Below, in pieces: positions 9,861 through 18,231 of a stretch of 64,000 nucleotides of DNA. Each line of letters starts with the position of its first letter. The first letter of the stretch is position 1. Below the pieces are notes generated by a model. The model made no database searches. It saw only the letters and a program-made list of their open reading frames with translations, and was not told where the DNA came from. The position numbers were made by a program, and so were the translations under genes. This stretch comes from Streptomyces noursei (GTDB lineage: Bacteria > Actinomycetota > Actinomycetes > Streptomycetales > Streptomycetaceae). Location of the stretch: the NCBI RefSeq assembly GCF_016917755.1, contig NZ_CP070326.1, positions 7,812,001-7,876,000 of the forward strand, read 5' to 3'.

Positions 9861-11084
9861 TCATTCCCCTACAAACACCAAGACGGTGTTGTGCCCGCCG
9901 AAGCCGAAGGAGTTGCTGACGGCGGCGTTGATGGCCGCGGCTCGGGGAGCCTGGGTGACGATGTCCAGTTCCCAGTCAGGGTCTTGGCGGTGGAGGTTGG
10001 CAGTGGGGGGAATGAGCTGGTGTTGCTGGGTGAGGACGGTCAGGGCCGCCTCGATGGCACCGGCCGCTCCAAGAGAGTGGCCCAGAATGCTCTTCGGTGC
10101 GGTGACGGGGGGCGGCGCCGGGCCGAAGATGCGATGCAGGGCACGTGCCTCGACTGTGTCGCCGACTGGGGTGGAGGTGCCGTGGGCATTGACATGCCCG
10201 ACGTCGCGGGAATCAAGGCCCGACTCCTTCAACGCGGTACGCAGCGCGTGTTCGACGCCGATGCCCTCAGGATGCGGGACCACCGGATGGTAGGCATCGC
10301 AGGTGCAGGCATGTCCACCGAGCAGTGCACGCTGGTCGGCACCGCGACGTAGGGCGTGTTGAGGGCGCTCAAGGACGAGGACCGCAGCGCCCTCTGCGAG
10401 GACGAAGCCGTCGCGGTCGACGTCGAACGGACGAGAAGCGAGTCGAGGAGCGTCGGTGCGCTGTGAGAGGGCGTGCATCTGCTGGAAACCAGTGACGGTC
10501 ATCCGCGAGAGTCCGGATTCGGCGCCGCCCGCGAGAGCGATGTCGCAGGCGCCCGAGGTAACCATACTGGCGGCGACCGCCAGGGCGGTGGCCCCGGAGG
10601 CGCACGCGCTGGCAACAGTGAAGTTCGGGCCGCGGGCCCCCAGGGCGATGGCGACCTCGGCGGCAGCCATGTTCGGAACGCTGCGCGGCAGTGCGAGGGG
10701 GGAAACCAGTTCCGGGTGGCCTTGGCTCAGGACTTCGAACTCGCGGAAGTAGGTGTTCATACTGTTGCCACCGACGCCGAGGACGACGGCCACGCGGGGA
10801 GCGTTCCAGGCGCCCGGTTCGAGTTTGGCGTCCCTGACTGCCTGCTGGGCTGCGGCGAGAGCGAGGTGGGTGAAGCGGTCCAGTCGTCGGGCCAACCGCC
10901 TGCCATGAACGGCGTCGGCGTCGAACCCGTCGACCCGGCAGGTGATGTCCACAGGGAGCCCGGCCAGGTCGGGATCGGTGCGAGCCACGCTTTGTCCCTG
11001 GCACACCGTGGCCCAGGTGGCTTCGGTGGTGAGTCCGCCGGGGGTGATCATCCCTATGCCGGTGACAGCAGCCTTGCATCGCAT
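9861..11084 (-). CDS. Beta-ketoacyl-ACP synthase II-like ketosynthase
   Basis: A 407-residue KASII/FabF-type condensing enzyme. The active-site cysteine is C161 (VASACASGATA), the two histidines are H301 (NAHGTSTPVGD) and H336 (SILGHSLGAAGA), and the lysine K331 precedes the last motif, so the C-H-H-K set is complete. The C-terminal NSFGFGGHN glycine loop is present. It should extend an acyl-ACP by decarboxylative Claisen condensation. The start at 11084 (MRCKAAVTGIG) is chosen because GGGAG lies 6 bases upstream. It is the last gene of the ACP, oxoamine synthase and KS set on this strand, 249 bp after the synthase. A role in a secondary rather than housekeeping chain is inferred from context. 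Confidence 0.9.
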   Translation of the reverse strand: MRCKAAVTGIGMITPGGLTTEATWATVCQGQSVARTDPDLAGLPVDITCRVDGFDADAVHGRRLARRLDRFTHLALAAAQQAVRDAKLEPGAWNAPRVAVVLGVGGNSMNTYFREFEVLSQGHPELVSPLALPRSVPNMAAAEVAIALGARGPNFTVASACASGATALAVAASMVTSGACDIALAGGAESGLSRMTVTGFQQMHALSQRTDAPRLASRPFDVDRDGFVLAEGAAVLVLERPQHALRRGADQRALLGGHACTCDAYHPVVPHPEGIGVEHALRTALKESGLDSRDVGHVNAHGTSTPVGDTVEARALHRIFGPAPPPVTAPKSILGHSLGAAGAIEAALTVLTQQHQLIPPTANLHRQDPDWELDIVTQAPRAAAINAAVSNSFGFGGHNTVLVFVGE

Positions 11085-11333
11085 GTCCGCTCCCTTCGGT
11101 AGGGCGTCGCGACGTGGTGGCAGAGCGGCGGGCCTCCCATGCTCTTGGGGCGACCGCGATGGCACGTACCAGTGCCGGCAGCTCGTTGCAGGGCGAGCAG
11201 CTGGGCCGCGTGGTTCGGAACGGCAGGTCAGGCACTTCGCGCACGTCGCCGCTTCTGCTGACCTGACGGTCCGGTGGGCGGCAGCGCCGGTGGTGCGGCC
11301 GGGGCGAAGCTCGGCGGCATCGGCCGCATCGGA

Positions 11334-12548
11334 TCAGGGCGGCAGGAGCTGTCCGACAACCTCAAGGATCCGGTCAACCTGCTGCGGGGTGTGCGCGGCC
11401 GTGACCGAAAGGCGGAGTGCGAGCCGGTCCCCCGCCACGCTGGGGGGCAGAAACGCGCCTGTAAAGACACCCGCTTCGAGGAACGCCCGCCATGTCTTCA
11501 GGCCGTCTTCCAAGGTCTTCAGACCCTGTTCGGGCTTCCCCGCCGGCAGCGCGACCGCAGGGCCCGGCCAGGACGGCACACGGTGCCCTTGCTGCGCCAG
11601 GCCGCGGTGCAGACGTCGAGCCGACTCCCACAATGCGGCGCGGAGCTCGGGCCGGGCGCGAGCCGTCCGTACGGCCGCCAACGCGGCGGCCGCGGACGCG
11701 GGCGCCATCGATGCCGAATACATCGCCGCATTTCCGAAGTGGCGCAGGCTGCGGATGGCCTTCACGGAGCCCGCGACGAACCCGCCGACGGAACCGAACG
11801 CCTTGCAGAGGGTACCGGTGATGAGGTCGATCCCCTCCTCTACGTCGAAGTGCTCGCCGACGCCTCGCCCGTTGGTTCCGAGCACCCCGATGTCGTGCGC
11901 ACCGTCGATGATCAGGCCGCCGCCGTAGCGCTTGACGAGTGCGGCAAGTTCCGGAACCGGGCAGAGGTCTCCGCCGAGGGAGAACGCGCCCTCCGTGACA
12001 ATGACGGGGACCTTTCCCTTGTCGGCAGAGATCCGCATGAGCCTTTCGGCATGGGAGACATCATTGTGCCCGAACCGGCGACACTCAGCTCGTCCGAGGC
12101 GGAGGGATTCCAACAGGGAGGCGTGGATGTGCTGGTCCGCGATCACCATGTGGCCGGTGTCGAAAAGGGAGGACAGAGTCAGGTTGGCCTGGAATCCCGT
12201 TACGGTCAGCATGACCGCGGGGCGGCGGAGAAAGTCGGCCAACTCCTCTTCCAGCTCATGATGGAGTCGGACAGTGCCGAGCATCGGAGATCCGGTCCAA
12301 CAGGTACCGTACTCGGCGGCGGCATGTGAGGCCGCCGCGCGCACACCGGAGTCGGCGGTAAGCCCGAGGTAATCCGTCGAGGCTGCGTTGACCGCGCGTA
12401 TGCCATCGACGACGACCTCGCCCGGTGTTGGCCGGTCCTCGATGACGTGGTAATAGGGGTAGATGTCGCGACGGGAGGTGAACTCGTCGATCAGGGGGGC
12501 ATCAGCGATCCAGCCAGTCATGGTCATCCTGTCGATATGGTTCGACAC
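11334..12548 (-). CDS. Alpha-oxoamine synthase (AONS/SPT-like, PLP-dependent)
   Basis: A 404-residue fold-type I PLP enzyme of the alpha-oxoamine synthase family (BioF, KBL, ALAS, SPT, CqsA). The Schiff-base lysine is K249 in GTLCKAFGSVGG, and the cofactor-binding aspartate and histidine are D215 and H218 in IIDGAHDIGVLG. In most relatives this motif reads DEAHS, so E and S are replaced by G and D here. Family enzymes join an acyl thioester to an amino acid with loss of CO2 to give an alpha-aminoketone. The start is uncertain: GTG at 12548 or ATG at 12527/12521. Flanked by an ACP gene upstream and a ketosynthase downstream, it probably uses an acyl-ACP. The amino acid substrate cannot be told. 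Confidence 0.85.
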   Translation of the reverse strand: MSNHIDRMTMTGWIADAPLIDEFTSRRDIYPYYHVIEDRPTPGEVVVDGIRAVNAASTDYLGLTADSGVRAAASHAAAEYGTCWTGSPMLGTVRLHHELEEELADFLRRPAVMLTVTGFQANLTLSSLFDTGHMVIADQHIHASLLESLRLGRAECRRFGHNDVSHAERLMRISADKGKVPVIVTEGAFSLGGDLCPVPELAALVKRYGGGLIIDGAHDIGVLGTNGRGVGEHFDVEEGIDLITGTLCKAFGSVGGFVAGSVKAIRSLRHFGNAAMYSASMAPASAAAALAAVRTARARPELRAALWESARRLHRGLAQQGHRVPSWPGPAVALPAGKPEQGLKTLEDGLKTWRAFLEAGVFTGAFLPPSVAGDRLALRLSVTAAHTPQQVDRILEVVGQLLPP

Positions 12549-12734
12549 CTCTTCACGGACCGGGTGGTCACCCGCAGGCCACGAATGTGGTGAAGAAACG
12601 TCCTACTGGGACACAGACTGCGAACTCCGGAATCTCCATGGAGTCTGTCACTACAGCCGCTGCACCGTGTAGAACACGGCTCGGATGACACGTCGCCGTT
12701 CCTTTTCCTACTGAATGCCGAGCAGCAGACGGCT

Positions 12735-12836
12735 CACTCACACACTCCGACAATACCTGTCCCGCGACCGTCGGGCCAGCCGCTCGCGTTCGATTCGGCG
12801 CCCGGAGGGCTGAGAGTGTTCTGCCCGATCAGCTGG
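12735..12836 (-). promoter_or_regulatory. Conserved upstream element, copy A (before the oxoamine synthase)
   Basis: About 100 bp that closely matches 13344-13442 in the same orientation. Shared blocks include CCTGTCCCGCGACCG, CCAGCCGC, TCGATTC-GC-CCCGGA and GCCCGATCAGC. Read on the minus strand, both copies hold GACAGG(A/T)ATTGTC, a small inverted repeat GACA-N5-TGTC. The position ~190-290 bp ahead of the oxoamine synthase start suggests a shared promoter or operator region. Confidence 0.6.
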
Positions 12837-12905
12837 CTGCGGCGCTCCCCCAAGTGTTCCCAAATGACGGGGTATTCGGGTTGCCGCAGCGGCACTCAGC
12901 AGTGC

Positions 12906-13172
12906 CTACTCCAGGACGGAAGGCATGGAATCCCCGTGCGGAGAGGTACCTTCGCCGGAGGAGACGAAGTGCGTGGCAATATCTTCGAGCGTACTGTCGA
13001 GCGTCACACCACTCTCATCGAACCGCAGCCCCGTCCTTTCCGTGATCATCACTGTTAGCTCCGCCAACGACAGCGAGTCCATTTCGAGTGCTCGGGCCGT
13101 TGATTGGGGATGGACCAGGTCTGACGATATCCCGAACTCCTGGACCAACAGGCGGGAGAGTGTCTCGTACAT
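12906..13172 (-). CDS. Acyl carrier protein
   Basis: An 88-residue acyl carrier protein. The phosphopantetheine serine is S33 in EMDSLSLAEL, matching the DSL consensus, followed by the acidic second helix and a third helix ending THFVSS. The start at 13172 (MYETLSRLLVQEFG) follows AAGGG about 9 bases upstream and gives the standard ACP length, with a 15-residue C-terminal extension. It is a free-standing carrier, transcribed ahead of the oxoamine synthase and ketosynthase on the same strand, and is the obvious donor of the acyl chain for both. It needs a phosphopantetheinyl transferase encoded elsewhere. Confidence 0.85.
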   Translation of the reverse strand: MYETLSRLLVQEFGISSDLVHPQSTARALEMDSLSLAELTVMITERTGLRFDESGVTLDSTLEDIATHFVSSGEGTSPHGDSMPSVLE

Positions 13173-13343
13173 TAGGGAACACCCTTCTCGTACCGATGTC
13201 TTCTCGTGCAACACAGACCACGGACTTACCATGGACTCCGGACGTTCAGCGGAGCCTGCCACCGCGGCGCTTGCGTTTGCGCGGCGCCGTTGAGGTTCAG
13301 ATGGCACGTCGCTTTCTTGCTTGAATTCTGCGCGGGAGTAATA

Positions 13344-13442
13344 CGCTCGCGCACGCCGACAATTCCTGTCCCGCGACCGGCTCCGGCCAGCCGCCTTATC
13401 GATTCTGCACCCGGAAGGCGGTGGCCGCCCGCCCGATCAGCC
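13344..13442 (-). promoter_or_regulatory. Conserved upstream element, copy B (before the ACP gene)
   Basis: Second copy of the element described at 12735-12836, lying about 170-270 bp upstream of the ACP start. Conserved blocks keep their order and nearly their spacing, while the bases between them differ, which argues for selection on the blocks rather than a very recent duplication. It would allow one regulator to control both the ACP and the oxoamine synthase transcripts. Confidence 0.6.
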
Positions 13443-13559
13443 AAACGGGATAGTCCCTCAACTGGCCTTGTCGAGTTGCCTGGGCGCAAAATCATGCTCC
13501 ACGCCGGGCGACTTTCACACGGAACCACCGCCTCCTGGTGCTCCAGCCGTCTACCGCAC

Positions 13560-13876
13560 GGCCGACCAGACACTGCGGCAGCACCGGAGTCGTCGAGGTA
13601 GAAGTTGCGCTTGCGGAAGCCAGACGTCGCGACGGTGCGACCGCCGTGGGGGGACACCGCGAGGCAGCAGGAGGACGCTGGCGTAGCCGTGGCTCCATGG
13701 CGGCGGCGGTCGAGTGCGACGTCGACCGAGCCGTCGTCGAGAATCATCAGGTCCCACGTGTCGTGGGTGTGGGCCGGGTCCGCGTGGTCGGTGAAGCGTG
13801 CGGGGAAGACCTCGGCGATCCCTGGGACTGGCGGCTTCCAGGCGGTGATGGAGGTGCGGGGTCGGTCTGAGGCCAT
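13560..13876 (-). pseudogene. AraC-family regulator N-terminal remnant
   Basis: An ATG at 13876 opens a sequence typical of the AraC_binding cupin half: AWKPPVPGIAEVFPARFTD, HTHDTWDLMILDDG and GFRKRNFYLD. At least one frameshift is needed around the proline/leucine segment between them, and the C-terminal double HTH domain is missing. The gene is dead; the remaining cupin half cannot bind DNA. Confidence 0.65.
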
Positions 13877-13999
13877 GCCAGGGAGGTACAAGACTGACAG
13901 GGTCCGTGCGCGGCAGGTTCGTGACGCCGGCTGGAGAGTCGAGAGGTCGCTCCCGGTTGCCCGGCCTTGAGGGGGGATGTCGCATGCCCGAGTCCGCTG

Positions 14000-14258
14000 C
14001 GGCTGCGGATGTCCTCGGGGACGCCGGGGCCGGTGTCGCCGAACTCCACGAGGAGTCGGTCGCCCTCCCTGGCTGTGCGGACCGTCAGGGTGCCGTCGTG
14101 GCCCGTGCTGCCGATGGCGGCCACCGCGTTGTCGATGAGGTTGGTCCACACCTGGTTGAGTTCCGCCGGGTAGGCGGGTACCTCGGGGAGGGAGCGGTCG
14201 TAGTCCTTGACCACCCTCACCCGAGGGCCGATCTTGCCGGACAGCATCAGCAGCGTGC
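14000..14258 (-). pseudogene. Histidine kinase ATPase-domain remnant
   Basis: The minus strand encodes the N box of a HATPase_c domain (ELNQVWTNLIDNAVAAIGS) followed by the G1 box (VEFGDTGPGVPEDI). This is the style of actinobacterial kinases of the cyclic-nucleotide-binding/HATPase type. Sequence breaks off just after G1 and before the G2 box; the sensor and dimerisation parts upstream are gone, replaced by the NmrA-like fragment on the opposite strand. Confidence 0.7.
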
Positions 14259-14265
14259 GTGACCG

Positions 14266-14430
14266 ATGAAGTTCGCAGTGATCGGCGGTACGGGCCTGAT
14301 CGGATCGCAGGTCGTGAAGAAGCTGAACGTGGCAGGGCACGAGGCCGTGCCGCATTCCATGTCCACGGGCGTCGACGTGATCACTGGGCAGGGCGTGGAG
14401 GAGGCGGTGGCCGGCGCCGACGTCTGCACT
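14266..14430 (+). pseudogene. NmrA/atypical SDR N-terminal fragment
   Basis: ATG at 14266 opens MKFAVIGGTGLIGSQVVKKL, the standard dinucleotide-binding start of NmrA-like or NAD(P)-binding oxidoreductases, and continues through GVDVITGQGVEEAVAGADV, about 50 residues. At about 14430 it runs into IS630 transposase sequence, so it was probably cut by insertion of that element and then trimmed. Confidence 0.65.
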
Positions 14431-14815
14431 TCATGGTCTTCACCGAGAGCTTCGACGCCGGCGTCATGAGCCGCTTCCTGGATCGGCTCGCCGGTCACGT
14501 CCACCGCAAGGTGCACCTTGTCGTGGACGGCCACTGCGCCCACCGCTCCCGCAGGGTCCGACACTGGCTGGCCCTGCACGCCGAACGCACCGAGCCGCAC
14601 TTCCTGCCCGCGTATGCGTCCGAGCCCAACCCCGACGAGTTGGTCAACGCCGATCTCAAGCGCAGCCCGCCGATGCACAGCCGGGCTCGCGACCAGGCCC
14701 AACTTGCCGCCGAAACAAGCAGGTTCTACCACCGCCGCCAGCGCCAACCACACGTCGTCCGCGGCTACTTCGGTGGCCCCACGTCCGCTACATCCTTGAT
14801 GTAGACCATGTGATT
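14431..14815 (+). pseudogene. IS630-family transposase C-terminal remnant
   Basis: Encodes the C-terminal half of an IS630/DDE_3 transposase: VHLVVDGHCAHRSRRVRHWL (second aspartate), a decayed glutamate block EPNPDELVNADLKR, and the characteristic end AAETSRFYHRRQRQPHVVRG. One missing base near 14785 puts the usual last residues (VRYILDV) out of frame. The first half, with the HTH domain and first aspartate, is absent. Confidence 0.75.
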
Positions 14816-14974
14816 CTCGGGTCAGTAGCGACGGTCGCAGAGGGTATCCATTTCACGCCATGTGCTGGACGAACACCACGTCCGGATCCCGCCAGTTCTG
14901 CTCTTCCGGCTCCGGTTGGCTTATGGCCGCGACATGCGTCACGCCGACACGTTCGAAGGGGCAAGAGGGAGCCG

Positions 14975-16429
14975 ATGACCAAGACACCACCAAGGCCGCG
15001 ACACTCAGGGTGGCTGCTCACCGCGTTACTGGGCGGAATGTTCCTAGGCAATGTCGACATCGCCATCGTCAACATCGCCGCCCCCTCGATCCAGCATCAT
15101 CTGCACGCCTCCGGCGCCCAACTGGAGCTGATCGTCTCCGGCTACACCCTCACTTACGCCGTGCTGCTCATCACCAGCGCGCGGCTGGGCGGTGCGCGAG
15201 GGTACCCGCGGATGTTCCAGCTCGGTCTCGCGACCTTCACCCTCGCGTCGCTGGCCTGTGGCCTGGCACCAACGCCTGTCCTCCTGGTGGTCGCCCGCGT
15301 TGTACAGGGCGCCGGTGCCGCGCTACTCACCTCGCAGGTGCTGACCGCCATCCAGCTCACCTTCCAGGGCCCTGCCCGCAGCCGGGCCCTGGGGCTGTAC
15401 ACGGCGGTGCTGTCGGGCAGCGCGGTGTTCGGCCAGGTCATCGGCGGTGTCCTGGTGTCGGCAGATCTGTTCGGGACCGCCTGGCGTCCGATCTTCCTGA
15501 TCAACGTCCCCATCGGACTCTGCCTGATCGTTGTTGGCCGGCACTTCCTCCCGGCAGACGTACAGCGCGGCACGCAGCGCATGGACCTAGCGGGCGTGGT
15601 CGTCCTGTCCGCGGCGCTGCTGCTGCTCGTCCTGCCCATGGTGCTGGGCCGTGATGCGGGCTGGCCCACATGGACGTGGCTGTGCTTCGCCGCAAGCCTG
15701 CCCACCTTCGCGTGGTTCGTCGGAGTTGAGCGCCGCGTGGGCCGACGAGGCGGGCAACCACTGATCACTCTGTCTCTCCTCACACGCAAGCCGGTGGTGT
15801 ATGCCCTAATCTCTCAGGCCGCCACCCGGGCCACGTACTTCGCTCTGCTCTTCGTGCTTGCGCAGTACCTGCAAGCAGGACTCCACAAGAGCGCCACCTA
15901 CTCGGGCCTCGTCCTGGTGTCCTGGGTGGCCGCCTTCGGCGTCTCCGGCCCGCTGCTCGGTCGCATGCCCGCCGCCGTCAAGCACTGGGGTGCCCCCCTG
16001 GGCACTACGCTGCTCGCGCTCGCCTTCGCCGGCATCGGCGTCGGAGCGTGGGCCGGCACGACCAGCGGCGTACTCCTGACGACCCTGCTCGGCCTCGGCG
16101 GACTGGGGTACGGAGCCGCGTTCAGCGGCACCCTCGCCCATCTGACCAGCGCGGTGGAGGACCAGTACGCGCCGGATATGAGCGGGCTGTTCAACACGAC
16201 CCTTCAAGTGGGCGGCGTACTGGGCGTCGCACTCTTCGGCACCGTGTATCTGGATCTCGCTCCGAGCGGCGGACGCACGGCAGCGGTGCACGGCTTCATG
16301 GTGATCACCCTCGTGCTGAGTGCTGTCGGATTCGCGGCAGCGGTCCTTTCACAACTGGCGGCCCTCAGCAAGCCCACCGCGCCCTCCGCGGCAAGCAGCG
16401 CCCCCGACCGGCCCAAGACCGCAGCATGA
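14975..16429 (+). CDS. MFS transporter, DHA2 (14-TM) drug-efflux type
   Basis: A 484-residue MFS permease. Helix 1 carries the DHA2-type D-x-x-I-V-N-I-A motif (GNVDIAIVNIAAPSI), the loop after helix 2 has a weakened motif A (ARLGGARGYPR), and motif C follows helix 5 (SGSAVFGQVIGGVLVS). About 14 hydrophobic segments are visible. The start at 14975 (MTKTPPRPRH) is chosen for its GAGGGAG ribosome site; the upstream frame is not coding-like. Such pumps usually export small drugs or antibiotics by proton antiport. No dedicated regulator remains next to it; the upstream neighbourhood is transposase debris. Confidence 0.88.
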   Translation: MTKTPPRPRHSGWLLTALLGGMFLGNVDIAIVNIAAPSIQHHLHASGAQLELIVSGYTLTYAVLLITSARLGGARGYPRMFQLGLATFTLASLACGLAPTPVLLVVARVVQGAGAALLTSQVLTAIQLTFQGPARSRALGLYTAVLSGSAVFGQVIGGVLVSADLFGTAWRPIFLINVPIGLCLIVVGRHFLPADVQRGTQRMDLAGVVVLSAALLLLVLPMVLGRDAGWPTWTWLCFAASLPTFAWFVGVERRVGRRGGQPLITLSLLTRKPVVYALISQAATRATYFALLFVLAQYLQAGLHKSATYSGLVLVSWVAAFGVSGPLLGRMPAAVKHWGAPLGTTLLALAFAGIGVGAWAGTTSGVLLTTLLGLGGLGYGAAFSGTLAHLTSAVEDQYAPDMSGLFNTTLQVGGVLGVALFGTVYLDLAPSGGRTAAVHGFMVITLVLSAVGFAAAVLSQLAALSKPTAPSAASSAPDRPKTAA

Positions 16430-16606
16430 AGGGCGGCGGCCATCGGGGCAGGGCGGTTGCCCTGAAGGCAAGTCAGAACCCCGACCGCTTCGGACCAATA
16501 GGCCGAGGAATACACGCAACTTCCGCGAGAAGGTCCAGTTCCGGGGGTGACTGGTTGGCCTCCTCGACAAGCCGGATGAGAGCATCGCCTGAGCCTTTGC
16601 CCGCGA

Positions 16607-16948
16607 TGTTCGGTGAACTTGGCGGCGGCGGCGAAGTTGAACCGGCGGGTGGCGCGTCCGCTGCCGGAGCGGTCATCGAAGTGGCCGAGGTGGTCGCCGA
16701 CGGCGGAGACTGCCAGGCCGGTCTTCTCGGCGTCCTCCCGCCGCAGGGCCTCGATCAGGTTCTCGCCCTCGTCGACGCCGCCGGACGGAAGCTTCCGCAG
16801 TCCGCCGGGGGTAGTAGTCGGCCGTCCAGTGCACGAGTAGGACCCTCCCGGCCCCGTCCGCGATGACGGCGCCGACGACGGTCTTCTCGATGTCGTCACG
16901 TTCAGCGGTACGGGTGAGGTCGTCGAGGAGTGCGGTGTCGAGGGGAGG
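16607..16948 (-). pseudogene. Nudix hydrolase, frameshifted
   Basis: Reading on the minus strand, ERDDIEKTVVGAVIADGAGR and VLLVHWTADYY (beta strands ahead of the Nudix box) are followed, after a one-base shift at a run of five C near 16815, by GGLRKLPSGGVDEGENLIEA, LRREDAEKTGL and LGHFDDRSGSGRATRRFNF. The Nudix consensus REUxEExGU reads REDAEKTGL, with the second glutamate changed to lysine. The C-terminal end is replaced by unrelated sequence. The shift at a homopolymer could be a sequencing error, but the altered box argues for decay. Confidence 0.6.
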
Positions 16949-17069
16949 TGAGGGCAGCAGCGAACGGGTGGACCCGCCGTTTCAGGCCCATGCCGGTGAC
17001 CGCGAACCGCGCGAGCGAGTGGTCGGCGGGGATCTCGCGGCGGGACGTGCCCCTCTCTGGCCCTCAACA

Positions 17070-17097
17070 GAGCTACCCCCGTGTGTGCGGGGACGAC
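17070..17097 (-). CRISPR. Solitary type I-E-like CRISPR repeat
   Basis: The minus strand of this 28-base segment (starting GTCGTCCCCGCACACACGGG) matches the repeat style of actinobacterial type I-E arrays, including the internal CCCCG/CGGGG stem. I see no second copy at spacer distance on either side and no cas gene in the window, so it is at most a relic of an array. Confidence 0.4.
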
Positions 17098-17116
17098 ACA
17101 CTGATGCGGATCGCGC

Positions 17117-18028
17117 TCAGGCCCAGCCGGTGCTCTCGTCCGGCTTGTCGAGGAGGGCCATCTCCTCGTCGGTCAGGCGCAGGGCTCCTGCGGCGATGTT
17201 CTCCGCCAGGTGCGCCGGGTTCCTGGTGCCGGGAATGGCCAGCACATGCGGACCGCGGTGGAGGGTCCAGGCGAGCCGCACCTGGGCCGGCGTCGCATGG
17301 TGGGCGCGGGCAACGGACTGGACGCGCGCGTCCTGCTCCCGGCCTGCGGCTGCCTCACGCCGCAGGCCGGAGACCACGAAGAACGGGACGAAGGCGATGC
17401 CCTGCTCCCCGCACAGGTCCACCAGCCCACTCTCGTCGGCGCGGCGCCGGTCCAGGCCGTAGGAGTTCTGCACGCAGGCCACGGGCGCGATCGTTTGGGC
17501 CTCGGCCACGTGCTCGGGCAGGACAGCGGAGAGCCCGAGGTGCCGGACCAGGCCGGCATCGCGCAGCTCGGCGAGGGCGCCGAAGTGCTCGGCGATCGAG
17601 GCTGTGCGGGGGCCGCCGGCGCGCAGGTTCACCACGTCCAGGTAGTCCCGGCCGAGCTGGCGCAGGTTCTCCTCGACCTGGCCGCGCAGTTGGTCGGGGC
17701 GGACTGTGGAGAGCCACTCGCCGGAGGGATCGCGTGTCGGGCCGACCTTGGTCACCACGACCACGTCGCCGTGCCAGGACGAGAGGGCGCGGTTGATGAT
17801 CTCGTTCGCGGACCGCAGTGGTGAGAAGTAGAAGGCGGCCGTGTCGATGTGGTTGACACCCTGCTCGAACGCTCTGTGCAGCAGGCCGACGGCGGCATTG
17901 CGGTCGATCGGCGCGCCGTCGGAGTTCCCCCTCATGCCGTTGCCCGTCAGCCGCATCGCGCCGTAGCCGATGCGATTCACCTCCAGGTCCCCGAGCTTCC
18001 AGGTACCTGCGCTCGCCGCTGCGCTCAC
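17117..18028 (-). CDS. Aldo/keto reductase family oxidoreductase
   Basis: A 303-residue AKR with an (alpha/beta)8 layout. D62 and Y67 (IDTAAFYFSP) and K94 (VVTKVG) of the catalytic tetrad are present, but the usual histidine position (in DVVNLRAGG) is N134. The C-terminal cofactor block IPGTRNPAHLAENI is intact, implying NADPH use. The GTG start at 18028 has AAGGAG 5 bases upstream. AKRs of this group reduce aldehydes or ketones; the missing histidine suggests altered chemistry or substrate range. It is transcribed alone, downstream of the FAD monooxygenase gene but separated by 397 bp. Confidence 0.85.
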   Translation of the reverse strand: MSAAASAGTWKLGDLEVNRIGYGAMRLTGNGMRGNSDGAPIDRNAAVGLLHRAFEQGVNHIDTAAFYFSPLRSANEIINRALSSWHGDVVVVTKVGPTRDPSGEWLSTVRPDQLRGQVEENLRQLGRDYLDVVNLRAGGPRTASIAEHFGALAELRDAGLVRHLGLSAVLPEHVAEAQTIAPVACVQNSYGLDRRRADESGLVDLCGEQGIAFVPFFVVSGLRREAAAGREQDARVQSVARAHHATPAQVRLAWTLHRGPHVLAIPGTRNPAHLAENIAAGALRLTDEEMALLDKPDESTGWA

Positions 18029-18193
18029 CGTGCTCCTTCGCCCGTCGGTTCGTCAGGCCCTGGAGTATGGGGCCGTCTGGGTGTGCTGCGACAGGTCAAC
18101 GGGCTGGGCGAAACATCACGTCCCCATCGGGAACCAACCATCGTCGCAAAGCCGTTGGACTTGACGAGAGAGCACCGGGCAGGACGAAGTTTC

Positions 18194-18231
18194 AGAGGAG
18201 AGGCAGAAGTCCACGACCTTGCCTCTCCTCT
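18194..18231. terminator. Hairpin between the monooxygenase and the aldo/keto reductase
   Basis: Perfect 12-bp inverted repeat AGAGGAGAGGCA / TGCCTCTCCTCT with a 14-base loop. It lies about 195 bp beyond the stop of the minus-strand FAD monooxygenase and 166 bp ahead of the reductase start. There is no T tract on either side, so it may be a Streptomyces-type terminator or a regulatory hairpin. The rest of 18029-18425 shows no gene. Confidence 0.45.

Noticed and set aside
9462-10352. Plus-strand frame opposite the ketosynthase
   Set aside because: Shadow of the KS gene with no motif; the minus-strand KS has a full catalytic set.
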